Shown here in pieces: positions 1 through 5,338 of a stretch of DNA of 5,338 nucleotides. Numbering within the stretch: position 1 is the stretch's first letter; every line of letters begins with the position of its first letter. Below the pieces are notes generated by a model. It was not told where the DNA came from and did not search any database. It saw only the letters and a list, made by a program, of their open reading frames with translations. The stretch is taken from assembly GCA_025353235.1 (NCBI GenBank), contig JANXQZ010000009.1, forward strand, positions 1-5,338, read 5' to 3'. This DNA comes from Bryobacterales bacterium (GTDB lineage Bacteria; Acidobacteriota; Terriglobia; Bryobacterales; Bryobacteraceae). A program made the position numbers and the translations under genes.

Positions 1-1524
1 TGAGGCTTTGATATTGGGATGAATCAGGAACTGGATGCCCGGAGTGTAGCGGTTTCGCTGCGAGCGAAGCGGGCCGAAGAAAGGCGTTCCGCTGGTCAGA
101 GCGAGACCATTGATACGATCCGCGCTGGAATGAACGCCGTCCCAGCGGCCGATAGCCATGATCCAGGGCAGAACCAGATAATCCGCCTCGAGAAAGCCGC
201 CGTGGAACTTGGCCGGCACGCTGGAAACGAATCCCACTGCCCCGGGGCTGGTCGATTCTAACGGCAGCGTGATCAGCATGCCCTTGTCATCCACCGGCAG
301 CAGGTTGTTGTCCCGGCCGTACATGTATACTCCGAACAAATTGAAAGTGCGGTAATTGAAACTGAAGTCTCCACCCGCCCGGTAATACGGCTCGCGCGCA
401 TAGAGCAGCCGGGGATCGCCGCCCGGAAACGTAGTGAGCAAACCCTGTTGCGATTTCCCGTGCAAGTAAAACGATCCCAGGTTCAGGTAGGTATGATCGC
501 GAGGTCCGGTGGTTGCCGCAGCCTGAATCGCATTCCGGCTCTCGGAGTCGCGCTCCAGATTGAAGCGGTACGCGAAACGCGCGTAAACGTCCTTGAGGCT
601 GGAATCCGAAGCGAAGCCCAAGCCACCGCTGGAGCCCCCGGTTGCCGAGGGTACAAACGGGCTGTTGGTCTGGCTCAATCCGCTGGTGTTCTGGTTGAGA
701 ATAGCTACTGAATAGTGGTACCCACCATAAGTGTGGCCGCCGCTCAACTCGATTCCCTTGGCCGCTCCGGCGAAAGTGAACTGGTTGGCTACGTTCTGCT
801 GGAGCGCTGTCATCGAGCCGATAGCGCCGATGTTGCTTTCCGAGTAAATATCGTAAGGGCTTAGATTGATGTTGCGCGCCTGGGTGAACGGAAGATCCAG
901 TTCAAATTGTCCCGCGCGGAGGCTAAGCGAGTCCTTGGGTAGCTTGAGCAGGCGTCCGATGTTCACGAAGCGCAGGTATGCATCTCCCAAACCGCCTGCA
1001 GAGTTTGCGCCCCCTACGCTGATGTCGTCGTCTACCCAGAATGCGATATCTCCGCCAAAATTACCGGCCGTGAATATACTAAAAAGCCCGCTCTCGAAAT
1101 CGGTGCGCGGGATGATCTGAGGTAGCGCGCCAGTCGCGGCGAGCCCGTTGAAACGGTTTCGGTTGTTGCCCGTCACCTGAAAAAAGCTGTTCATGCGCAG
1201 ACCGATAGGCGGCATCCCCGGAATCTCCCCCGGCCATACGGTGTGCGGCCAGACTTCTTTCTGGGCCTCCGCGCCCAGCAGCGTCGGCGGTGATTTCACG
1301 TAAGTTTCGTCATCCTTGGGGAACTTGAAGCCAGCATCCTTAAACGCCTTCCCGAAATCATTCAACTTCGGAAAGTCCAAGTGACAAGTCGTGCACGACG
1401 TCTGGTATTTTCGTGAAAAGGCGGGAATAGCGTAGCTTTTCGTCGACACAAACAATAGACACAGGGGGATGACGATCAGCACCGACCCCGGAAGTGCAAC
1501 TCGTAGCCACTTTGTAACTCGCAT
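1..1524 (-). CDS. Monoheme c-type cytochrome fused to an outer-membrane porin-like barrel (3' end off the window)
   Basis: The frame is open from the ATG at 1524 to the left edge, giving 508 residues with no stop. Residues 1-32 form a Sec signal peptide: basic start MRVTKWLR, a hydrophobic core, and a likely cut after SYA. Next comes IPAFSRKYQT and one heme-binding CTTCH at residues 44-48, followed by a P..N.FG.AF..AG pattern. From about residue 95 the protein is rich in Gly, Asn and aromatic residues, with alternating amphipathic strands such as DAYLRFVNIGR and SLRAGQFELDLPF, as in outer-membrane barrels. One heme domain before a barrel is the architecture of the iron-oxidising cytochrome Cyc2 and related porin-cytochromes. 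I infer electron transfer across the outer membrane, but donor and acceptor are unknown. The last visible strand, YTPGIQFLIHPNIKAS, suggests the C-terminus is near. The start is supported by a good ribosome site. The heme protein call is secure; an iron-oxidation role is not. Confidence 0.85.
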   Translation of the reverse strand, partial: MRVTKWLRVALPGSVLIVIPLCLLFVSTKSYAIPAFSRKYQTSCTTCHLDFPKLNDFGKAFKDAGFKFPKDDETYVKSPPTLLGAEAQKEVWPHTVWPGEIPGMPPIGLRMNSFFQVTGNNRNRFNGLAATGALPQIIPRTDFESGLFSIFTAGNFGGDIAFWVDDDISVGGANSAGGLGDAYLRFVNIGRLLKLPKDSLSLRAGQFELDLPFTQARNINLSPYDIYSESNIGAIGSMTALQQNVANQFTFAGAAKGIELSGGHTYGGYHYSVAILNQNTSGLSQTNSPFVPSATGGSSGGLGFASDSSLKDVYARFAYRFNLERDSESRNAIQAAATTGPRDHTYLNLGSFYLHGKSQQGLLTTFPGGDPRLLYAREPYYRAGGDFSFNYRTFNLFGVYMYGRDNNLLPVDDKGMLITLPLESTSPGAVGFVSSVPAKFHGGFLEADYLVLPWIMAIGRWDGVHSSADRINGLALTSGTPFFGPLRSQRNRYTPGIQFLIHPNIKAS

Positions 1525-1532
1525 TCAACCGT

Positions 1533-1539
1533 CTCCCTT
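1533..1539 (-). promoter_or_regulatory. Ribosome binding site of the cytochrome-porin gene
   Basis: On the minus strand AAGGGAG lies 8 bases before the ATG at 1524. It is the best Shine-Dalgarno match near this start, and the encoded N-terminus is a textbook signal peptide, so the two agree on the start. I saw no convincing -35/-10 pair upstream. Confidence 0.7.
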
Positions 1540-1544
1540 GTGCA

Positions 1545-1924
1545 GTGCTCGAAAATACGCAGACCTTGTCGTTCACTAAACAGAAAGCAGCTTGATCCCC
1601 AGCTTTAATGAGATTGTTTGCAATCAGTTCGGAGGTTCTCCTCGTCGTCGATGCGCGATATAGCGCAGTTCTTAACTGAGAAAGCGTGAAATGCCCCAGC
1701 GCTGGTTGGACGAGCCTCGGAGGCGGTCGTCGGTGGGCGAGGGATCTGATTTCCATTTTGAGTTTTCCGCCTGGCAATTGCCTATACCCTACCACGGTGC
1801 GAGGGGCTGGCCCAGGCAGACTTTCGTTCCAGGCCGAAGCAGCACGCCCAGACCAGCCCGTCGGTCTCACCAGACACACGTCACCCAGAACGCCGCTCCC
1901 TTCAGCCGATTTCTCACCACTCAT
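1545..1924 (-). pseudogene. Possible remnant of an exported-protein gene, unrecognised
   Basis: An ATG at 1924 stands 8 bases after a near-perfect Shine-Dalgarno. The frame it opens does not look like a normal protein at first (MSGEKSAEGSGVLGDV). A frame starting with GTG at 1920 reads VVRNRLKGAAFWVTCV and then hits a stop at 1867-1869. Joining this to the ATG frame (CLVRPTGWSGRAASA) gives what looks like a signal peptide ending in an AASA cleavage site. The join needs one lost base at about 1870-1880. Beyond it the ATG frame continues with TVVGYRQLPGGK, then becomes Pro/Arg-rich and overlaps the cytochrome-porin start in another frame until a stop at 1358. No family was recognised. It could be a decayed secreted protein or only a chance open frame; this is a weak call. 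Confidence 0.22.
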
Positions 1925-1930
1925 CTCCCG

Positions 1931-1941
1931 TTACCTCCCTT
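1931..1941 (-). promoter_or_regulatory. Strong Shine-Dalgarno sequence without an intact gene
   Basis: The minus strand reads AAGGGAGGTAA, which with one extra G is nearly the full complement of the 16S rRNA tail. It is followed 8 bases later by the ATG at 1924; a second purine run, GGGAG, sits 4 bases before the GTG at 1920. It is the strongest ribosome-site match I noticed in the window, yet no recognisable intact product follows. This suggests a gene once began here. Confidence 0.4.
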
Positions 1942-1945
1942 CTGA

Positions 1946-2367
1946 TCGATTTGATTGCGGCTACAGCTTTCGTCTACCCCATGGGCGTGCTTCACCAGCC
2001 GCCAGCCGGTAGGGCTGCGATCCGGCGCACCATGCTCCCGAACACACGCCGCGGCGGATTACTAGTGTTGATGCACTGGAGACCACCCGTCTTGATCGAC
2101 GGTTGCTGCAAGCTCGTCAATGACCAGCCCTCGTTCTTCCTTGGCAGCATCAGCCGCCCCAATAATGTCGGCCATGCCGACGACCCGGGCGGCTCCGCTG
2201 CCACGAAGACAATCACCAACTCCCAATAAGAAACCATCAACAGGATCGCAACGATTGCCCCCAATCGCTGGCCGTTGAAGAAACGTTGCCCGACATACTG
2301 AAAAACCTCGGAGTAGCAGAAAGAATGGTAAGATTCCAAAGGCAAATGAGCTGCGACAAACAACAAA
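1946..2367. other. Stretch with no recognised gene
   Basis: Several overlapping frames are open here on both strands, but none gives a recognisable domain or has a good ribosome site. One minus-strand frame contains a hydrophobic stretch at 2196-2264 (LGAIVAILLMVSYWELVIVF) that could be a single membrane helix. The sequence around it does not continue as a sensible protein. Given the decayed genes on both sides, this may be eroded coding DNA, but I cannot say of what. I saw no tRNA, rRNA or repeat array. Confidence 0.4.
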
Positions 2368-2377
2368 ATCAAGAGCT

Positions 2378-2689
2378 TCTAACCTGCGAGCGATTCTGAT
2401 AACGTTCACCTTGATTACCTTGTGTGCGACCGGGCGTCGGCCTCCGACTCCAAGGCCGGAGAGGCGGTTTACGTTAAGTCCCGCAAGTCCTGCGACGTTT
2501 TTGATGGAACACCCAATCTATCCGTCGCCAAGATGATCAAACATCCCAGTCGGCCGACTGCCAGGCCATGAGCGACGCGACCTAAAGAAGATCGTCAAGG
2601 AATGGACGGGCAAGACGAAGGCCGGTCAAAGGGTATCCGGTACGGTTGTCGAAAACGTTGTCGCATACGTCCGTAGTCTGAAAAAGTAA
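2378..2689 (+). pseudogene. Decayed small class I cytochrome c
   Basis: Pieced together across frames, this reads as a small exported cytochrome c. A signal-peptide-like SNLRAILITFTLITLCATG starts at 2378 in one frame. In the next frame, from about 2431, comes ASASDSKAGEAVYVKSRKSC followed by DVFDGTPNLSVAKMIKH. QAMSDA follows in a third frame at 2562-2579. The C-terminus DLKKIVKEWTGKTKAGQR and VVENVVAYVRSLKK ends at TAA 2687-2689. Each join fits a one-base deletion. The place of the CxxCH heme site (KSCKSCHG in a working copy) reads KSRKSCDV, so the first Cys and the axial His are both lost, each explainable by a single substitution (TGC to CGC, CAC to GAC). No start codon is clear; an ATC AAG AGC at 2368 may be a mutated start. 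The family call rests on the GTPN...AKM and AMSDADLKKIV...VVAYVRSLKK patterns known from bacterial cytochromes c. No functional product is expected. Confidence 0.8.
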
Positions 2690-2750
2690 TGAGAAGCCTC
2701 GGGAGACTCGTTGTGCGGCAGACTTCACAATCTCCAACTGAAACGGTTCG

Positions 2751-3659
2751 ATGGTGAACCTTCCGCCGGGTACTCGATCTTCTCGTTCGAGCGGAAGCGG
2801 TAGCAAATGGCTACGCGCTTTCTCCAAGGAAACTTACATTGCCTTGCTGTCAGCGCTTGGCGTGTCTTGGTATCTCATCGCGAGATATTTATTGCACGCC
2901 CCGCTCAGCAAGTCCCAGTGGCCTCTTTTCGTGGTTCTGGCCGTTGGCGGCGGACCGCTGATCTTCGATCTCCTGCGTAAGATGGCCGTCGCTGAGTTCG
3001 GCTCCGATCTCCTGGCCGGAATCTCGATCCTGACCTCGGCAATATTGGGCCAATACCTGGCCGGGGCTATCGTAGTGCTCATGCTGTCTGGCGGCGCAGC
3101 GCTCGAACAATACGCAACCCGCAGGGCCTCGGCCGTACTGGGTGCGCTCGCCAAGCGCATGCCCAGCGTCGCCCACCGGCGCACCGTATCTCAAATTGAG
3201 GAAATACCGCTCGGGGACGTTCACAAAGGCGATCTGCTGGTGGTCTTCCCGCATGAAATTTGTCCGGTGGACGGCACGGTTGCTCAGGGACGGGGAACGA
3301 TGGATGAGTCGTACCTGACCGGAGAGCCGTACCAAATCTCAAAGGTGGCGGGCGCGGAAGTATTGTCCGGCGCGGTCAACGGCGAGACAGCGCTGACGAT
3401 CAAGGTGGGGAGGCTGCCGGTCGATTCGCGCTATGCGAAAATCACGCGGGTGATGCAGGAAGCTGAGACAAATCGCCCGCAATTCCGCAGGATTGCGGAC
3501 CGCCTGGGAGCGTGGTACACAGTGCTCGCGCTCGCGATCGCCGTGATTGGCTGGATCGCCGGCAATGATCCGACGCGATTTCTAGCGGTCCTTGTGATTG
3601 CCACCCGTGCCCCTTGTTGCTGGCTATACCCGTTGCCATCATCGGCGCTATCTCGGTAG
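2751..3659 (+). CDS. N-terminal fragment of the heavy-metal ATPase: membrane segments 1-5 and actuator domain
   Basis: This frame encodes 302 residues. After a Ser/Gly-rich head with no Cys or metal-binding domain come hydrophobic segments at about 28-48, 57-75, 85-100 and 102-118. The actuator domain follows, with GDLLVV, PVDGTV and DESYLTGEP (TGE at 190-192). Two more segments begin at about 255 and 277. The frame is correct to Thr285, then reads the nonsense tail [17 protein letters not shown]. If translated, the product would lack the phosphorylation and ATP-binding domains and could not pump. An in-frame TGA at 2739 limits the start to ATG 2751 or GTG 2754. Neither has a clear Shine-Dalgarno sequence, so the start is only moderately sure. 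Confidence 0.75.
   Translation: MVNLPPGTRSSRSSGSGSKWLRAFSKETYIALLSALGVSWYLIARYLLHAPLSKSQWPLFVVLAVGGGPLIFDLLRKMAVAEFGSDLLAGISILTSAILGQYLAGAIVVLMLSGGAALEQYATRRASAVLGALAKRMPSVAHRRTVSQIEEIPLGDVHKGDLLVVFPHEICPVDGTVAQGRGTMDESYLTGEPYQISKVAGAEVLSGAVNGETALTIKVGRLPVDSRYAKITRVMQEAETNRPQFRRIADRLGAWYTVLALAIAVIGWIAGNDPTRFLAVLVIATRAPCCWLYPLPSSALSR
3603..3613 (+). other. Frameshift lesion at the TPC metal-binding motif
   Basis: The bases read ACCCGTGCCCC. A working copy would read ACC CCG TGC CCC, Thr-Pro-Cys-Pro. One C is missing from the run of four, so the upstream frame gives Thr-Arg-Ala-Pro and the downstream frame enters one base early. No X XXY YYZ slippery heptamer is present here, so programmed -1 shifting is unlikely. 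Confidence 0.85.
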
Positions 3660-4651
3660 CGGCCAGTCGCGCCATCATCATCAAAAACCCCGGCATGTTG
3701 GAACGAATCGATTCCTGCCGAACGGTGATTTTCGATAAGACGGGAACTCTCACTTACGGCAAACCTTCCTTGACGGAGACCCTGTGTGCGCCGGGCGTTA
3801 CCCGCGATCGGGCAATCCGGATGGCGGCAAGTTTGGAACAGTATTCCAAACATCCGCTCGCCGCCTCGATCCTGGATGCCGCGCAGCAGAGGAACATCGA
3901 GCTCGCTGCGGTGTCTGAGATAAGCGAGAGGCCTGGAGCGGGATTGAGCGGAACAATTGGATCGGAGATGGTTCAGATCACGGGCCGCAAGAAAGTGCCG
4001 GCCGCCGCTACCGCCATGCTGCCGCCGGTTGCCCCGGGAATGGAGTGCATCCTGATGCTGGATGGAAAGTATGGCGCGACGTTTCGTTTCCGCGATGCGC
4101 CGCGCCAGGAGAGCCGCTTTTTCATTAGCCACCTCGGTCCCAAGCATAAGGTGAGCCGGGTGATCTTGCTGTCGGGTGATCGCGAAGCCGAGGTGCGATA
4201 TCTGGCGGGCCAGGTCGGCATCACCGAAGCGCTGTTTGGCAAGAGCCCGGAAGAGAAAGTCGCAATCGTAAGGCAAGAGGCCAAGCGCGCGCCGACGCTA
4301 TTCGTGGGAGACGGCATCAATGACGCTCCGGCCATGCAAGCGGCCACGGTGGGGATCGCTTTTGGCCAAAACAGCGATGTCACGGCAGAGGCCGCCGATG
4401 CCGTCGTCCTGGAAGCTTCACTCCGCAAGGTGGATGAGTTGATTCATATCGGGCGCCGCATGCGGAGGATCGCACTCCAAAGCGCCGTCGGCGGCATGGG
4501 CTTGAGCATGGTGGGCATGTTGCTAGCGGCAGCGGGATACTTACCACCCGTTGCGGGTGCGGTGGCGCAGGAGCTGATTGATGTGGCAGCCGTATTGAAT
4601 GCAGTTCGGGTTGCCCTGCCGAGCAACGACCTCCGTGACGAAGGCGTATAG
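3614..4651 (+). CDS. C-terminal fragment of the heavy-metal ATPase: phosphorylation and nucleotide domains, last two helices
   Basis: This frame carries the rest of the pump: [20 protein letters not shown] of the sixth helix, [11 protein letters not shown] with the phosphorylated Asp, [11 protein letters not shown] of the nucleotide-binding domain, [12 protein letters not shown] of the hinge, and two final hydrophobic segments ending in [18 protein letters not shown]. The frame extends upstream of 3614 and reads PCP just before it, so this is a downstream half and not a gene with its own start. TTG 3614 is only the first possible initiator and ATG 3695 the first ATG; neither has a ribosome site. 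It runs 63 bases short of the convergent guanylyltransferase gene. I see no hairpin followed by a T run between them. Confidence 0.75.
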   Translation: MLLAIPVAIIGAISVAASRAIIIKNPGMLERIDSCRTVIFDKTGTLTYGKPSLTETLCAPGVTRDRAIRMAASLEQYSKHPLAASILDAAQQRNIELAAVSEISERPGAGLSGTIGSEMVQITGRKKVPAAATAMLPPVAPGMECILMLDGKYGATFRFRDAPRQESRFFISHLGPKHKVSRVILLSGDREAEVRYLAGQVGITEALFGKSPEEKVAIVRQEAKRAPTLFVGDGINDAPAMQAATVGIAFGQNSDVTAEAADAVVLEASLRKVDELIHIGRRMRRIALQSAVGGMGLSMVGMLLAAAGYLPPVAGAVAQELIDVAAVLNAVRVALPSNDLRDEGV

Positions 4652-4714
4652 TTTGGGGAGTTGCCGCGAACGAGAACCATAAAACCGCTCACAACGACAT
4701 ACGGGATTTTTGCC

Positions 4715-5338
4715 TCAGGTGAGCTGTAAGGAAGCGGTGCAGGTGTCGCGCAGCGCAGTCGCACGGTGTATCGCGACACCCGCTCGCGCTAGCGTGGTGA
4801 TGACACGATGCGGGTGGCCAAGATCGCTCCATCCGACGTCGGCGAGACGGAGCACCAGCAGGCGACCCGTACACTTCGAGAGCACTTGTTGCGAGAAATC
4901 GACAGAAGGCAGGAACTCGTAGGCGCCTCTGGCCTCGCCATCCTGCCACGTTACGGTAAAGGCCCGCAACAGAGCGGGTACGGTTGATCGCAACAACTCG
5001 ACAAATGTCCTGGCCCGGCCCACCATCACGAACGTGTTCCATAGGCACCCGCGCTGCTGCAGGGTTTCTGCCATGGCCAAGGTGGGCTTCTCCCAAAAAC
5101 GATTGACGCAAAGGAGCTGCTCGCCATACCTGAGTCCGGCAATCCGCCCCGGCTCGATCCACCCATACTCGATCTCGGCATGAGTGGGCTCGGCACCCAG
5201 CAGAATAAGCGAGTCTGGATGCTCGGCAGCCATTTCCATGGCCGATTTCACGGCCGACACGAAGCGTTTTTCGTCGGAGTAATAGTGGTCAGACGGAAAG
5301 AAAGCCACTACCCCGTCCTCATCATCATCAATAATCCG
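4715..5338 (-). CDS. manC: Mannose-1-phosphate guanylyltransferase (N-terminus off the window)
   Basis: The frame is open from the right edge to TGA 4715-4717, giving 207 visible residues. It makes GDP-mannose from GTP and mannose-1-phosphate in the cytoplasm, for exopolysaccharide, O-antigen or glycoprotein synthesis. Visible signatures, in residues from the edge, are VVAFFPSDH at 10-18, ILLGAEPT, EYGWIEPG at 57-64, the FWEKP sugar-phosphate site at 81-85, LWNTFVMVG at 99-107, VDFSQQVL at 146-153 and VGWSDLGHPHRV at 168-179. The missing part, perhaps about 120-150 residues by family length, would hold the nucleotide-binding GGxGTR loop. The protein ends shortly after the GWSDLG region, so this is the short monofunctional type without a fused mannose-6-phosphate isomerase domain. 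A GTG at 5308 could pass for a start, but it lies inside the conserved core, so the true start is outside. An acidic run, IIDDDEDG, precedes FPSDH. The activity is well supported; the symbol follows the family. Confidence 0.88.
   Translation of the reverse strand, partial: RIIDDDEDGVVAFFPSDHYYSDEKRFVSAVKSAMEMAAEHPDSLILLGAEPTHAEIEYGWIEPGRIAGLRYGEQLLCVNRFWEKPTLAMAETLQQRGCLWNTFVMVGRARTFVELLRSTVPALLRAFTVTWQDGEARGAYEFLPSVDFSQQVLSKCTGRLLVLRLADVGWSDLGHPHRVITTLARAGVAIHRATALRDTCTASLQLT

Larger units (their letters stand above)
2751..4651 (+). pseudogene. P1B-type heavy-metal-translocating ATPase interrupted by one frameshift
   Basis: Restoring one C within 3604-3606 joins two open frames into a single protein of about 633 residues, a usual length for P1B pumps lacking an N-terminal metal-binding domain. 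Such pumps use ATP to export metal ions across the inner membrane. In restored numbering the actuator TGE is at 190-192, the membrane metal site TPCP at 285-288, the phosphorylated Asp of DKTGT at 329, the HP motif at 368-369, GDGIND at 520-525, and an acidic residue in the last helix (ELID) at Asp611. About eight membrane segments are predicted. The deletion falls exactly on TPCP. The rest lacks stops and keeps every motif, so the break is recent or an assembly error. TPC in place of the common CPC leaves the substrate open: the last-helix Asp recalls Zn/Cd pumps of the ZntA kind, while TPC is reported for P1B-5 nickel/iron pumps. Confidence 0.85.

Noticed and set aside
19..1120. Three plus-strand open frames of 80-87 residues
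   Set aside because: They are antisense to the cytochrome-porin, have no domains and no ribosome sites.
1612..1625. Inverted repeat GATTG-TTTG-CAATC upstream of the cytochrome-porin
   Set aside because: Five-base arms are expected by chance and no regulator or promoter elements support it as an operator.
1358..1924. Full 188-residue minus-strand open frame as a real intact protein
   Set aside because: Its 3' third lies inside the cytochrome-porin coding region in another frame, and the product has no recognisable domain; only its strong ribosome site and possible split signal peptide were kept.
1686..2012. Overlapping plus-strand frames rich in Pro, Arg and Ser
   Set aside because: Composition is typical of chance frames in GC-rich DNA; no start signal or family match.
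2062..2409. Minus-strand frame with MADIIGAADAAKEERG, faintly like a chemotaxis receptor segment
   Set aside because: The resemblance is a few residues only, does not extend, and no receptor signalling tip is present.
3603..3620. Programmed ribosomal frameshift in the ATPase
   Set aside because: No slippery heptamer, no evident downstream hairpin, and the shift would have to occur before the CCG codon in a context of poor re-pairing.
3431..4276. Long minus-strand open frame (281 residues) opposite the ATPase
   Set aside because: It is an antisense shadow of the ATPase: Arg/His-rich, no domain, and the plus strand carries unmistakable P-type ATPase motifs.
4652..4714. Terminator between the convergent ATPase and guanylyltransferase genes
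   Set aside because: A short T run exists (GGGATTTTT), but there is no stable GC-rich hairpin in front of it on either strand.

Overview
The window is moderately GC-rich bacterial DNA. The cytochrome-porin (signal peptide, periplasmic heme motif, beta-barrel) points to a Gram-negative (diderm) host. The style of that protein and of the decayed cytochrome c recalls Acidobacteriota or similar soil and sediment lineages. That placement is my inference; nothing in the window fixes the taxon.

Layout from left to right. (1) Positions 1-1524, minus strand: a c-type cytochrome fused to an outer-membrane barrel, with a signal peptide and one CTTCH heme site; its C-terminus runs off the left edge. (2) Positions 1525-2367: about 840 bases with no intact recognisable gene. 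A very strong Shine-Dalgarno sequence near 1931-1941 precedes what may be a broken exported-protein gene on the minus strand. (3) About 2378-2689, plus strand: a decayed small cytochrome c. It reads through three frames and its heme motif has been destroyed by substitutions. (4) Positions 2751-4651, plus strand: a P1B-type heavy-metal ATPase whose motifs are otherwise all present. It is split in two by a one-base deletion exactly at its membrane metal-binding TPC motif. (5) Positions 4715 to the right edge, minus strand: most of a mannose-1-phosphate guanylyltransferase, convergent with the ATPase; its N-terminus lies beyond the window.

The left part is redox and metal themed: a heme-bearing outer-membrane barrel, the remains of a small exported cytochrome c, and a metal exporter. 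The barrel protein looks intact as far as it is visible, the small cytochrome is dead, and the ATPase is either freshly broken or carries a sequence error. The nucleotide-sugar gene on the right belongs to envelope or exopolysaccharide synthesis and looks unrelated. I see no insertion sequence, CRISPR array, tRNA, rRNA or convincing terminator. I found no clearly new multi-gene system. The points most worth following are the monoheme cytochrome-porin, the heme-less cytochrome remnant beside it, and the lesion in the ATPase metal site.
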